Part shown: piece by piece, positions 14,980-29,900 of the stretch
Layout: each line of letters opens with the position of its first letter
Numbering within the stretch: position 1 is the first letter of the stretch
Source: Antitrichia curtipendula
Lineage: Eukaryota > Streptophyta > Bryopsida > Hypnales > Leucodontaceae
Length of the DNA stretch: 64,000 nucleotides
Direction: 5' to 3'
Assembly: GCA_951230915.1 (NCBI GenBank)
Contig: OX579641.1
Coordinates: 10,850,001-10,914,000 of the forward strand
Made by a program: the position numbers and the translations under genes
Notes under the pieces: generated by a model
Told to the model about the DNA's origin: nothing
Seen by the model: the letters and a program-made list of their open reading frames with translations, nothing else
Databases searched by the model: none

Positions 14980-17900
14980 CAGCTAGTAATGTATAGAGCG
15001 CAAGGCTTGGGGTGAACTTGTTTGTATATTTTTTTTTAATTTCGAATTGGATTTTGAGAAGGTGATCTCGGTCTCGATGTGAGTTCCTATGCATTAGACA
15101 GGTCCCTCAATGGCCCTCTTGGTACGGAGAGAGGGATCTCAGCGTCCATCGTATGCTCGGACAGCTTGTAATGTATAGAGCACAAGGCTTGGGGTGAACT
15201 TGTTTATATATTTTTTTTTGTATTTCGAATTGAATTTTGAGAAGGTGATCTCGGTCTCGCTGTGAATTTCTTTGCATCATACAGGTCCCTCAATGGCCCT
15301 CTCGGTACCGTGAGAGGGATCTCAGCGTCCACTATATGCTCGGACAGCTTGTAATGTATAGAGCGCAAGGCTTGGGGTGAACTTGTTTGTATATTTATTT
15401 TTAATTTCGAATTGGATTTTGAGAAGGTGATCTCGGTCTCGCCTTGAATTCCTATGCATCAGAGAGGTCTCTCAATGGCCCTCTCGGTACCGAGAGAGGG
15501 ATCTCAACGTCCACTGTATGCTTGGAAAGCTTGTAATGTATAGAGCGCAAGGCTTGGAGTGAACTTGATTGTATATTTTTTTTTTATTTCGAATTGGATT
15601 TTGAGAAGGTGATCTCGGTCTCGCCTTGAATTCCTATGCATCAAACAGGTCCCTCAATGGCCCTCTCGGTACCGAGAGAGGGATCTCAGCGTCCACGGTA
15701 TGCTCGGAAAGCTTGTAATGTATAGAGCGCAAGGCTTGGGGTGAACTTGTTTGTATATTCTTTTTTAATTTCGAATTGGATTTTGAGAAGGTGATCTCGG
15801 TCTCGCTGTGAGTTCCTATGCATCAGACAGGTCCGTCAATGGCCCTCTCGGTACCGAGAGAGGGATCTCAGCGTCCACCGTATGCTCGGATAGCTTGTAA
15901 TGTATAGAGCGCAAGGCTTGGGGTGAACTTGTTTGTATATTTTTTTTTTATTTCGAATTGGATTTTGAGAAGGTGATCTCGGTCTCGCCTTGAATTCCTA
16001 TGCATCAGACAGGTCCCTCAATGGCCCTCTCGGTACCGAGAGAGGGATCTCAGCGTCCACGGTATGCTCGGACAGCTTGTAATGTATAGAGCGCAAGGCT
16101 TGGGGTGAACTTGTTTGTATATTTTTTTTTAATTTCGAATTGGATTTTGAGAAGGTGATCCCGGTCTCGATGTGAGTTCCTATGCATCAGACAGGACCGT
16201 CAATGGCCCTCTCGGTACCGAGAGAGGGATCTCAGCGTCCACCGTATGCTTGGACAGCTTGTAATGTATAGAGCGCAAGGCTTGGGGTGAACTTGTTTGT
16301 ATATTTTTTTTTAATTTCGAATTGGATTTTGAGAAGGTGATCTCGGTCTCGCCTTGAATTCCTATGCATCAGACAGGTCCCTCAATGGCCCTCTCGGTAC
16401 CGAGAGAGGGATCTCAGCGTCCACTATATGCTCGGAAAGCTTGTAATGTATAGAGCGCAAGGCTTGGGGTGAACTTATTTGTATATTCTTTTTTAATTTC
16501 GAATTGGATTTTGAGAAGGTGATCTCGGTCTCGCTGTGAGTTCCTATGCATCAGACAGGTCCGTCAATGGCCCTCTCGATACCGAGAGAGGGATCTCAGC
16601 GTCCACTATATGCTCGGACAGCTAGTAATGTATAGAGCGCAAGGCTTGGGGTGAACTTGTTTGTATATTTTTTTTTAATTTCGAATTGGATTTTGAGAAG
16701 GTGATCTCGGTCTCGATGTGAGTTCCTATGCATTAGACAGGTCCCTCAATGGCCCTCTTGGTACGGAGAGAGGGATCTCAGCGTCCATCGTATGCTCGGA
16801 CAGCTTGTAATGTATAGAGCACAAGGCTTGGAGTGAACTTGTTTGTATATTTTTTTTTATTTCGAATTGGATTTTTTAAAGGTGATCTCGGTCTCGCTGT
16901 GAATTCCTATGCATCAAACAAGTCCCTCAATGGCCCTGTCGGTACCGAGAGAGGGATCTCAGCGTCCACTGTATGCTCGGACAGCTTGTAATGTATAGAG
17001 CGCAAGGCTTGGGGTGAACTTGTTTGTATATTTTTTTTCTATTTCGAATTGGATTTTGAGAAGGTGATCTCGGTCTCGCTGTGAATTCCTATGCATCAAA
17101 CAGGTCCCTCAATGGCCCTCTCGGTACCGAGAGAGGGATCTCAGCGTCCACTATATGCTCGGACAGCTTGTACTGTATAGAGCGCAAGGCTTGGGGTGAA
17201 CTTGTTTGTATATTTTTTTTTAATTTCGAATTGGATTTTGAGAAGGTGATCTCGGTCTCGCTGTGAGTTTCTATGCATCAGACAGGTCCGTCAATGGCCC
17301 TCTCGATACCGAGAGAGGGATCTCAGCGTCCACCGTATGCTCGGACAGCTTGTAATGTATAGAGCGCAAGGCTTGGGGTGAACTTGTTTGTATATTTTTT
17401 TTTTATTTCGAATTGGATTTTGAGAAGGTGATCTCGGTCTCGCTGTGAATTCCTATGCATCAAACAGGTCCCTCAATGGCCCTCTCAGTACCGAGAGAGG
17501 GATCTCAGCGTCCACGGTATGCTCGGACAGCTTGTAATGTATAGAGCGCAAGGCTTGGGGTGAACTTGTTTGTATATTTTTTTTTAATTTCGAATTGGAT
17601 TTTGAGAAGGTGATCTCGGTCTCGCTGTGAGTTCCTATGCATCAGACAGGTCCGTCAATGGCCCTCTCGATACCGAGAGAGGGATCTCAGCGTCCACTAT
17701 ATGCTCGGACAGCTTGTAATGTATAGAGCGCAAGGCTTGGGGTGAACTTGTTTGTATATTTTTTTTTTATTTCGAATTGGATTTTGAGAAGGTGATCTCG
17801 GTCTCGTTGTGAGTTCCTATGCATTAGACAGGTCCCTCAATGGCCCTTTTGGTACGGAGAGAGAGATCTCAGCGTCCACGGTATGCTCGGACAGCTTGTA

Positions 17901-20900
17901 ATGTATAGAGCGCAAGGCTTGGGGTGAACTTGTTTGTATATTTTTTTTTTATTTCGAATTGGATTTTGAGAAGGTGATCTCGGTCTCGCCTTGAATTCCT
18001 ATGCATCAGACAGGTCCCTCAATGGCCCTCTCGGTACCGAGAGAGGGATCTCAGCGTCCACGGTATGCTCGGAAAGCTTGTAATGTATAGAGCGCAAGGC
18101 TTGGGGTGAACTTGTTTGTATATTTTTTTTTAGTTTCGAATTGGATTTTGAGAAGGTGATCTCGGTCTCGCTGTGAGTTCCTATGCATCAGACAGGTCCG
18201 TCAATGGCCCTCTCGATACCGAGAGAGGGATCTCAGCGTCCACTATATGCTCGGACAGCTAGTAATGTATAGAGCGCAAGGCTTGGGGTGAACTTGTTTG
18301 TATATTTTTTTTTAATTTCGAATTGGATTTTGAGAAGGTGATCTCGGTCTCGATGTGAGTTCCTATGCATTAGACAGGTCCCTCAATGGCCCTCTTGGTA
18401 CGGAGAGAGGGATCTCAGCGTCCATCGTATGCTCGGACAGCTTGTAATGTATAGAGCACAAGGCTTGGGGTGAACTTGTTTGTATATTTTTTTTTATTTC
18501 GAATTGGATTTTTTAAAGGTGATCTCGGTCTCGCTGTGAATTCCTATGCATCAAACAAGTCCCTCAATGGCCCTGTCGGTACCGAGAGAGGGATCTCAGC
18601 GTCCACTGTATGCTCGGACAGCTTGTAATGTATAGAGCGCAAGGCTTGGGTTGAACTTGTTTGTATATTTTTTTTCTATTTCGAATTGGATTTTGAGAAG
18701 GTGATCTCGGTCTCGCTGTGAATTCCTATGCATCAAACAGGTCCCTCAATGGCCCTCTCGGTACCGAGAGAGGGATCTCAGCGTCCACTATATGCTCGGA
18801 CAGCTTGTAATGTATAGAGCGCAAGGCTTGGGGTGAACTTGTTTGTATATTTTTTTTTAATTTCGAATTGGATTTTGAGAAGGTGATCTCGGTCTCGCTG
18901 TGAATTCCTATGCATCAGACAGGTCCCTCAATGGCCCTCTCGGTACCGAGAGAGGGATCTCAGCGTCCACCGTATGCTCGGACAGCTTGTAATGTATAGA
19001 GCGCAAGGCTTGGGGTGAACTTGTTTGTATATTTTTTTTCTATTTCGAATTAGATTTTGAGAAGGTGATCTCGGTCTCGCTGTGAGTTCCTATGCATCAA
19101 ACAGGTCCTTCAATGGCCCTTTCGGTACCGAGAGAGGGATCTCAGCGTCCATCGGATGCTCGGACAGCTTCTAATGTATAGAACACAAGATTCGCGGTGA
19201 ACTTGTTTGTATATTTTTTTCTTTTTCGAATTGGATTTTGAGAAGGTGATCTCGGTCTCGCCTTGAATTCCTATGCATCAGACAGGTCCCACAATGGCCC
19301 TCTCGGTACCGAGAGAGGGATCTCAGCGTCCACTATATGCTCGGACAGCTTGTAATGTATAGAGCACAAGGCTTGGGGTGAACTTGTTTGTATATTTTTT
19401 TTTAATTTCGAATTGGATTTTGAGAAGGTGATCTCGGTCTCGCTGTGAGTTCCTATGCATCAAACAGGTCCGTCAATGGCCCTCTCGATACCGAGATAGG
19501 GATCGCAGCGTCCACTGTATTCTCGGACAGCTTGTAATGTATGGAGCGCAAGGCTTGGGGTGAACTTGTTTGTATATTCTTTTTTAATTTCGAATTGGAT
19601 TTTGAGAAGGTGATCTCGGTCTCGCTGTGAGTTCCTATGCATCAGACAGGTCCGTCAATGGCCCTCTCGATACCGAGAGAGGGATCTCAGCGTCCACCGT
19701 ATGCTCGGACAGCTTGTAATGTATAGAGCGCAAGGCTTGGGGTGAACTTGTTTGTATATTTTTTTTTTATTTCGAATTGGATTTTGAGAAGGTGATCTCG
19801 GTCTCGCTGTGAATTCCTATGCATCAAACAGGTCCCTCAATGGCCCTCTCAGTACCGAGAGAGGGATCTCAGCGTCCACGGTATGCTCGGACAGCTTGTA
19901 ATGTATAGAGCGCAAGGCTTGGGGTGAACTTGTTTGTATATTTTTTTTTAATTTCGAATTGGATTTTGAGAAGGTGATCTCGGTCTCGCTGTGAGTTCCT
20001 ATGCATCAGACAGGTCCGTCAATGGCCCTCTCGATACCGAGATAGGGATCGCAGCGTCCACTGTATTCTCGGACAGCTTGTAATGTATAGAGCGCAAGGC
20101 TTGGGGTGAACTTGTTTGTATATTTTTTTTTTATTTCGAATTGGATTTTGAGAAGGTGATCTCGGTCTCGTTGTGAGTTCCTATGCATTAGACAGGTCCC
20201 TCAATGGCCCTTTTGGTACGGAGAGAGAGATCTCAGCGTCCACGGTATGCTCGGACAGCTTGTAATGTATAGAGCGCAAGGCTTGGGGTGAACTTGTTTG
20301 TATATTTTTTTTTTATTTCGAATTGGATTTTGAGAAGGTGATCTCGGTCTCGCCTTGAATTCCTATGCATCAGACAGGTCCCTCAATGGCCCTCTCGGTA
20401 CCGAGAGAGGGATCTCAGCGTCCACGGTATGCTCGGAAAGCTTGTAATGTATAGAGCGCAAGGCTTGGGGTGAACTTGTTTGTATATTCTTTTTTAATTT
20501 CGAATTGGATTTTGAGAAGGTGATCTCGGTCTCGCTGTGAGTTCTTATGCATCAGACAGGTCCGTCAATGGCCCTCACGGTACCGAGAGAGGGATCTCAG
20601 CGTCCACCGTATGCTCGGACAGCTTGTAATGTATAGAGCGCAAGGCTTGGGGTGAACTTGTTTGTATATTTTTTTTTTATTTCGAATTGGATTTTGAGAA
20701 GGTGATCTCGGTCTCGCCTTGAATTATTATGCATCAGACAGGTCCCTCAATGGCCCTCTCGGTACCGAGAGAGGGATCTCAGCGTCCACGGTATGCTCGG
20801 ACAGCTTGTAATGTATAGAGCGCAAGGCTTGGGGTGAACTTGTTTGTATATTTTTTTTTTATTTCGAATTGGATTTTGAGAAGGTGATCTCGGTCTCGCC

Positions 20901-23900
20901 TTGAATTCCTATGCATCAGACAGGTCCCTCAATGGCCCTCTCGGTACCGAGAGAGGGATCTCAGCGTCCACGGTATGCTCGGAAAGCTTGTAATGTATAG
21001 AGCGCAAGGCTTGGGGTGAACTTGTTTGTATATTCTTTTTTAATTTCGAATTGGATTTTGAGAAGGTGATCTCGGTCTCGCTGTGAGTTCCTATGCATCA
21101 GACAGGTCCGTCAATGGCCCTCTCGATACCGAGAGAGGGATCTCAGCGTCCACTGTATTCTCGGACAGCTTGTAATGTATGGAGCGCAAGGCTTGGGGTG
21201 AACTTGTTTGTATATTCTTTTTTTATTTCGAATTGGATTTTGAGAAGGTGATCTCGGTCTCGCCTTGAATTCCTATGCATCAGACAGGTCCCTCAATGGC
21301 CCTCTCGGTACCGAGAGAGGGATCTCAGCGTCCACGGTATGCTCGGAAAGCTTGTAATGTATAGAGCGCAAGGCTTGGGGTGAACTTGTTTGTATATTCT
21401 TTTTTAATTTCGAATTGGATTTTGAGAAGGTGATCTCGGTCTCGCTGTGAGTTCCTATGCATCAGACAGGTCCGTCAATGGCCCTCTCGATACCGAGAGA
21501 GGGATCTCAGCGTCCACTGTATTCTCGGACAGCTTGTAATGTATAGAGCGCAAGGCTTGGGGTGAACTTGTTTGTATATTCTTTTTTAATTTCGAATTGG
21601 ATTTTGAGAAGGTGATCTCGGTCTCGCTGTGAGTTCCTATGCATCAGACAGGTCCGTCAATGGCCCTCTCGATACCGAGAGAGGGATCTCAGCGTCCACC
21701 GTATGCTCGGACAGCTTGTAATGTATAGAGCGCAAGGCTTGGGGTGAACTTGTTTGTATATTTTTTTTTTATTTCGAATTGGATTTTGAGAAGGTGATCT
21801 CGGTCTCGCTGTGAATTCCTATGCATCAAACAGGTCCCTCAATGGCCCTCTCAGTACCGAGAGAGGGATCTCAGCGTCCACGGTATGCTCGGACAGCTTG
21901 TAATGTATAGAGCGCAAGGCTTGGGGTGAACTTGTTTGTATATTTTTTTTCAATTTCGAATTGGATTTTGAGAAGGTGATCTCGGTCTCGCTGTGAGTTC
22001 CTATGCATCAGACAGGTCCGTCAATGGCCCTCTCGATACCGAGAGAGGGATCTCAGCGTCCACTATATGCTCGGACAGCTTGTAATGTATAGAGCGCAAG
22101 GCTTGGGGTGAACTTGTTTGTATATTTTTTTTTTATTTCGAATTGGATTTTGAGAAGGTGATCTCGGTCTCGTTGTGAGTTCCTATGCATTAGACAGGTC
22201 CCTCAATGGCCCTTTTGGTACGGAGAGAGAGATCTCAGCGTCCACGGTATGCTCGGACAGCTTGTAATGTATAGAGCGCAAGGCTTGGGGTGAACTTGTT
22301 TGTATATTTTTTTTTTATTTCGAATTGGATTTTGAGAAGGTGATCTCGGTCTCGCCTTGAATTCCTATGCATCAGACAGGTCCCTCAATGGCCCTCTCGG
22401 TACCGAGAGAGGGATCTCAGCGTCCACGGTATGCTCGGAAAGCTTGTAATGTATAGAGCGCAAGGCTTGGGGTGAACTTGTTTGTATATTCTTTTTTAAT
22501 TTCGAATTGGATTTTGAGAAGGTGATCTCGGTCTCGCTGTGAGTTCTTATGCATCAGACAGGTCCGTCAATGGCCCTCACGGTACCGAGAGAGGGATCTC
22601 AGCGTCCACCGTATGCTCGGACAGCTTGTAATGTATAGAGCGCAAGGCTTGGGGTGAACTTGTTTGTATATTTTTTTTTTATTTCGAATTGGATTTTGAG
22701 AAGGTGATCTCGGTCTCGCCTTGAATTCCTATGCATCAGACAGGTCCCTCAATGGCCCTCTCGGTACCGAGAGAGGGATCTCAGCGTCCACGGTATGCTC
22801 GGACAGCTTGTAATGTATAGAGCGCAAGGCTTGGGGTGAACTTGTTTGTATATTTTTTTTTTATTTCGAATTGGATTTTGAGAAGGTGATCTCGGTCTCG
22901 CCTTGAATTCCTATGCATCAGACAGGTCCCTCAATGGCCCTCTCGGTACCGAGAGAGGGATCTCAGCGTCCACGGTATGCTCGGAAAGCTTGTAATGTAT
23001 AGAGCGCAAGGCTTGGGGTGAACTTGTTTGTATATTCTTTTTTAATTTCGAATTGGATTTTGAGAAGGTGATCTCGGTCTCGCTGTGAGTTCCTATGCAT
23101 CAGACAGGTCCGTCAATGGCCCTCTCGATACCGAGAGAGGGATCTCAGCGTCCACTATATGCTCGGACAGCTAGTAATGTATAGAGCGCAAGACTTGGGG
23201 TGAACTTGTTTGTATATTTTTTTTTAATTTCGAATTGGATTTTGAGAAGGTGATCTCGGTCTCGATGTGAGTTCCTATGCATTAGACAGGTCCCTCAATG
23301 GCCCTCTTGGTACGGAGAGAGGGATCTCAGCGTCCATCGTATGCTCGGACAGCTTGTAATGTATAGAGCACAAGGCTTGGGGTGAACTTGTTTGTATATT
23401 TTTTTTCTATTTCGAATTAGATTTTGAGAAGGTGATCTCGGTCTCGCTCTGAGTTCCTATGCATCAAACAGGTCCCTCAATGGCCCTCTCGGTACCGAGA
23501 GAGAGATCTCAGTTCCCACCGTATGCTCGGACAGCTTGTAATGTATAGAGCGCAAGGCTTGGGGTGAACTTGTGTGTATATTTTTTTTTAATTTCGAATT
23601 GGATTTTGAGAAGGTGATCTCGGTCTCGCTGTGAGTTCCTATGCATCAGACAGGTCCGTCAATGGCCCTCTCGATACCGAGATCGGGATCGCAGCGTCCA
23701 CTGTATGCTCGGACAGCTTGTAATGTATAGAGCGCAAGGCTTGGGGTGAACTTGTTTGTATATTCTTTTTTAATTTCGAATTGGATTTTGAGAAGGTGAT
23801 CTCGGTCTCGCTGTGAGTTCCTATGCATCAGACAGGTCCGTCAATGGCCCTCTCGGTACCGAGAGAGGGATCTCAGCGTCCACCGTATGCTCGGACAGCT

Positions 23901-26900
23901 TGTAATGTATAGAGCGCAAGGCTTGGGGTGAACTTGTTTGTATATTTTTTTTTTATTTCGAATTGGATTTTGAGAAGGTGATCTCGGTCTCGCTGTGAAT
24001 TCCTATGCATCAAACAGGTCCCTCAATGGCCCTCTCGGTACCGAGAGAGGGATCTCAGCGTCCACGGTATGCTCGGACAGCTTGTAATGTATAGAGCGCA
24101 AGGCTTGGGGTGAACTTGTTTGTATATTTTTTTTTAATTTCAAATTGGATTTTGAGAAGGTGATCTCGGTCTCGCTGTGAGTTCCTATGCATCAGACAGG
24201 TCCGTCAATGGCCCTCTCGGTACCGAGAGAGGGATCTCAGCGTCCACCGTATGCTCGGACAGCTTGTAATGTATAGAGCGCAAGGCTTGGGGTGAACTTG
24301 TTTGTATATTTTTTTTTTATTTCGAATTGGATTTTGAGAAGGTGATCTCGGTCTCGCTGTGAGTTCCTATGCATTAGACAGGTCCCTCAATGGCCCTTTT
24401 GGTACGGAGAGAGAGATCTCAGCGTCCACGGTATGCTCGGACAGCTTGTAATGTATAGAGCGCAAGGCTTGGGGTGAACTTGTTTGTATATTTTTTTTTA
24501 ATTTCGAATTGGATTTTGAGAAGGTGATCTCGGTCTCGCTGTGAGTTCCTATGCCTCAGACAGGTCCCTCAATGGCCCTCTCGGTACCGAGAGAGGGATC
24601 TCAGCGTCCACCGTATGCTCGGACAGCTTGTAATGTATAGAGCGCAAGGCTTGGGGTGAACTTGTTTGTATATTTTTTTTTTATTTCGAATTGGATTTTG
24701 AGAAGGTGATCTCGGTCTCGTTGTGAGTTCCTATGCATGAGACAGGTCCCTCAATGGCCCTTTGGGTACGGAGACAGAGATCTCAGCGTCCACGGTATGC
24801 TCGGATAGCTTGTAATGTATAGAGCGCAAGGCTTGGGGTGAACTTGTTTGTATATTCTTTTTTAATTTCGAATTGGATTTTGAGAAGGTGATCTCGGTCT
24901 CGCTGTGAGTTCCTATGCATCAGACAGGTCCCTCAATGGCCCTCTCGGTACCGGGAGAGGGATCTCAGCGTCCACTATAAGCTCGGACAGCTAGTAATGT
25001 ATAGAGCGCAAGGCTTGGGGTGAACTTGTTTGTATATTTTTTTTTAATTTCGAATTGGATTTTGAGAAGGTGATCTCGGTCTCGATGTGAATTCCTATGC
25101 ATTAGACAGGTCCCTCAATGGCCCTCTTGGTACGGAGAGAGGGATCTCAGCGTCCATCGTATGCTCGGACAGCTTGTAATGTATAGAGCACAAGGCTTGG
25201 GGTGAACTTGTTTATATATTTTTTTTTGTATTTCGAATTGAATTTTGAGAAGGTGATCTCGGTCTCGCTGTGAATTTCTTTGCATCATACAGGTCCCTCA
25301 ATGGCCCTCTTGGTACCGTGAAAGGGATCTCAGCGTCCACTATATGCTCGGACAGCTTGTAATGTATAGAGCGCAAGGCTTGGGGTGAACTTGTTTGTAT
25401 ATTTTTTTTTTATTTCGAATTGGATTTTGAGAAGGTGATCTCGGTTTCAATGTGAGTTCCTATGCATCAGAGAGGTCTCTCAATGGCCCTCTCGGTACCG
25501 AGAGAGGGATCTCAGCGTCCACGGTATGCTCGGACAGCTTGTAATGTATAGAGCGCAAGGCTTGGGGTGAACTTGTTTGTATATTTTTTTTTTATTTCGA
25601 ATTGGATTTTGAGAAGGTGATCTCGGTCTCGTTGTGAGTTCCTATGCATTAGACAGGTCCCTCAATGGCCCTTTTGGTACGGAGAGAGAGATCTCAGCGC
25701 CCACGGTATGCTCGGACAGCTTGTAATGTATAGAGCGCAAGGCTTGGGGTGAACTTGTTTGTATATTTTTTTTTTATTTCGAATTGGATTTTGAGAAGGT
25801 GATCTCGGTCTCGCCTTGAATTCCTATGCATCAGACAGGTCCCTCAATGGCCCTCTCGGTACCGAGAGAGGGATCTCAGCGTCCACGGTATGCTCGGAAA
25901 GCTTGTAATGTATAGAGCGCAAGGCTTGGGGTGAACTTGTTTGTATATTCTTTTTTAATTTCGAATTGGATTTTGAGAAGGTGATCTCGGTCTCGCTGTG
26001 AGTTCCTATGCATCAGACAGGTCCGTCAATGGCCCTCTCGATACCGAGAGAGGGATCTCAGCGTCCACTATATGCTCGGACAGCTAGTAATGTATAGAGC
26101 GCAAGGCTTGGGGTGAACTTGTTTGTATATTTTTTTTTTATTTCGAATTGGATTTTGAGAAGGTGATCTCGGTCTCGATGTGAGTTCCTATGCATCAGAC
26201 AGGTCCCTCAATGGCCCTCTCGGTACCGAGAGAGGGATCTCAGCGTCCACCGTATGCTCGGACAGCTTGTAATGTATAGAGCGCAAGGCTTGGGGTGAAC
26301 TTGTTTGTATATTTTTTTTTTATTTCGAATTGGATTTTGAGAAGGTGATCTCGGTCTCGCTGTGAATTCCTATGCATCAAACAGGTCCCTCAATGGCCCT
26401 CTCGGTACCGAGAGAGAGATCTCAGCGTCCACGGTATGCTCGGACAGCTTGTAATGTATAGAGCGCAAGGCTTGGGGTGAACTTGTTTGTATATTTTTTT
26501 TTAATTTCGAATTGGATTTTGAGAAGGTGATCTCGGTCTCGATGTGAGTTCCTATGCATCACACAGGTCCGTCAATGGCCCTCTCGGTACCGAGAGAGGG
26601 ATCTCAGCGTCCACCGTATGCTCGGACAGCTTGTAATGTATAGAGCGCAAGGCTTGGGGTGAACTTGTTTGTATATTTTTTTTTTATTTCGAATTGGATT
26701 TTGAGAAGGTGATCTCGGTCTCGTTGTGAGTTCCTATGCATTAGACAGGTCCCTCAATGGCCCTTTTGGTACGGAGACAGAGATCTCAGCGTCCACGGTA
26801 TGCTCGGACAGCTTGTAATGTATAGAGCGCAAGGCTTGGGGTGAACTTGTTTGTATATTTTTTTTTTATTTCGAATTGGATTTTGAGAAGGTGATCTCGG

Positions 26901-29900
26901 TCTCGCCTTGAATTCCTATGCATCAGACAGGTCCCTCAATGGCCCTCTCGATACCGAGAGAGGGATCTCAGCGTCCACTATATGCTCGGACAGCTAGTAA
27001 TGTATAGAGCGCAAGGCTTGGGGTGAACTTGTTTGTATATTCTTTTTTAATTTCGAATTGGATTTTGAGAAGGTGATCTCGGTCTCGCTGTGAGTTCCTA
27101 TGCATCAAACAGGTCCGTCAATGGCCCTCTCGGTACCGAGAGAGGGATCTCAGCGTCCACCGTATGCTCGGACAGCTTGTAATGTATAGAGCGCAAGGCT
27201 TGGGGTGAACTTGTTTGTATATTTTTTTTTTATTTCGAATTGGATTTTGAGAAGGTGATCTCGGTCTCGCTGTGAATTCCTATGCATCAAACAGGTCCCT
27301 CAATGGCCCTCTCGGTACCGAGAGAGGGATCTCAGCGTCCACGGTATGCTCGGACAGCTTGTAATGTATAGAGCGCAAGGCTTGGGGTGAACTTGTTTGT
27401 ATATTTTTTTTTAATTTCAAATTGGATTTTGAGAAGGTGATCTCGGTCTCGCTGTGAGTTCCTATGCATCAGACAGGTCCGTCAATGGCCCTCTCGATAC
27501 CGAGAGAGGGATCTCAGCGTCCACTATATGCTCGGACAGCTAGTAATGTATAGAGCGCAAGGCTTGGGGTGAACTTGTTTGTATATTTTTTTTTTATTTC
27601 GAATTGGATTTTGAGAAGGTGATCTCGGTCTCGATGTGAGTTCCTATGCATCAGACAGGTCCCTCAATGGCCCTCTCGGTACCGAGAGAGGGATCTCAGC
27701 GTCCACCGTATGCTCGGACAGCTTGTAATGTATAGAGCGCAAGGCTTGGGGTGAACTTGTTTGTATATTTTTTTTTTATTTCGAATTGGATTTTGAGAAG
27801 GTGATCTCGGTCTCGTTGTGAGTTCCTATGCATTAGACAGGTCCCTCAATGGCCCTTTTGGTACGGAGAGAGAGATCTCAGCGTCCACGGTATGCTCGGA
27901 CAGCTTGTAATGTATAGAGCGCAAGGCTTGGGGTGAACTTGTTTGTATATTTTTTTTTAATTTCGAATTGGATTTTGAGAAGGTGATCTCGGTCTCGATG
28001 TGAGTTCCTATTCATCAGACAGTTCCGTCAATGGCCCTCTCGGTACCGAGAGAGGGATCTCAGCGTCCACCGTATGCTCGGACAGCTTGTAATGTATAGA
28101 GCGCAAGGCTTGGGGTGAACTTGTTTGTATATTTTTTTTTTATTTCGAATTGGATTTTGAGAAGGTGATCTCGGTCTCGTTGTGAGTTCCTATGCATGAG
28201 ACAGGTCCCTCAATGGCCCTTTGGGTACGGAGACAGAGATCTCAGCGTCCACGGTATGCTCGGACAGCTTGTAATGTATAGAGCGCAAGGCTTGGGGTGA
28301 ACTTGTTTGTATATTCTTTTTTAATTTCGAATTGGATTTTGAGAAGGTGATCTCGGTCTCGCTGTGAGTTCCTATGCATCAGACAGGTCCCTCAATGGCC
28401 CTCTCGGTACCGAGAGAGGGATCTCAGCGTCCACTATAAGCTCGGACAGCTAGTAATGTATAGAGCGCAAGGCTTGGGGTGAACTTGTTTGTATATTTTT
28501 TTTTAATTTCGAATTGGATTTTGAGAAGGTGATCTCGGTCTCGATGTGAATTCCTATGCATTAGACAGGTCCCTCAATGGCCCTCTTGGTACGGAGAGAG
28601 GGATCTCAGCGTCCATCGTATGCTCGGACAGCTTGTAATGTATAGAGCACAAGGCTTGGGGTGAACTTGTTTATATATTTTTTTTTTTATTTCGAATTGA
28701 ATTTTGAGAAGGTGATCTCGGTCTCGCTGTGAATTTCTTTGCATCATACAGGTCCCTCAATGGCCCTCTCGGTACCGTGAGAGGGATCTCAGCGTCCACT
28801 ATATGCTCGGACAGCTTGTAATGTATAGAGCGCAAGGCTTGGGGTGAACTTGTTTGTATATTTTTTTTTTATTTCGAATTGGATTTTGAGAAGGTGATCT
28901 CGGTCTCAATGTGAGTTCCTATGCATCAGAGAGGTCTCTCAATGGCCCTCTCGGTACCGAGAGAGGGATCTCAGCGTCCACGGTATGCTCGGACAGCTTG
29001 TAATGTATAGAGCGCAAGGCTTGGGGTGAACTTGTTTGTATATTTTTTTTTAATTTCAAATTGGATTTTGAGAAGGTGATCTCGGTCTCGCTGTGAGTTC
29101 CTATGCATCAGACAGGTCCGTCAATGGCCCTCTCGATACCGAGAGAGGGATCTCAGCGTCCACTATATGCTCGGACAGCTAGTAATGTATAGAGCGCAAG
29201 GCTTGGGGTGAACTTGTTTGTATATTTTTTTTTTATTTCGAATTGGATTTTGAGAAGGTGATCTCGGTCTCGATGTGAGTTCCTATGCATCAGACAGGTC
29301 CCTCAATGGCCCTCTCGGTACCGAGAGAGGGATCTCAGCATCCACCGTATGCTCGGACAGCTTGTAATGTATAGAGCGCAAGGCTTGGGGTGAACTTGTT
29401 TGTATATTTTTTTTTTATTTCGAATTGGATTTTGAGAAGGTGATCTCGGTCTCGTTGTGAGTTCCTATGCATTAGACAGGTCCCTCAATGGCCCTTTTGG
29501 TACGGAGAGAGAGATCTCAGCGTCCACGGTATGCTCGGACAGCTTGTAATGTATAGAGCGCAAGGCTTGGGGTGAACTTGTTTGTATATTTTTTTTTAAT
29601 TTCGAATTGGATTTTGAGAAGGTGATCTCGGTCTCGATGTGAGTTCCTATTCATCAGACAGGTCCGTCAATGGCCCTCTCGGTACCGAGAGAGGGATCTC
29701 AGCGTCCACCGTATGCTCGGACAGCTTGTAATGTATAGAGCGCAAGGCTTGGGGTGAACTTGTTTGTATATTTTTTTTTTATTTCGAATTGGATTTTGAG
29801 AAGGTGATCTCGGTCTCGTTGTGAGTTCCTATGCATGAGACAGGTCCCTCAATGGCCCTTTGGGTACGGAGACAGAGATCTCAGCGTCCACGGTATGCTC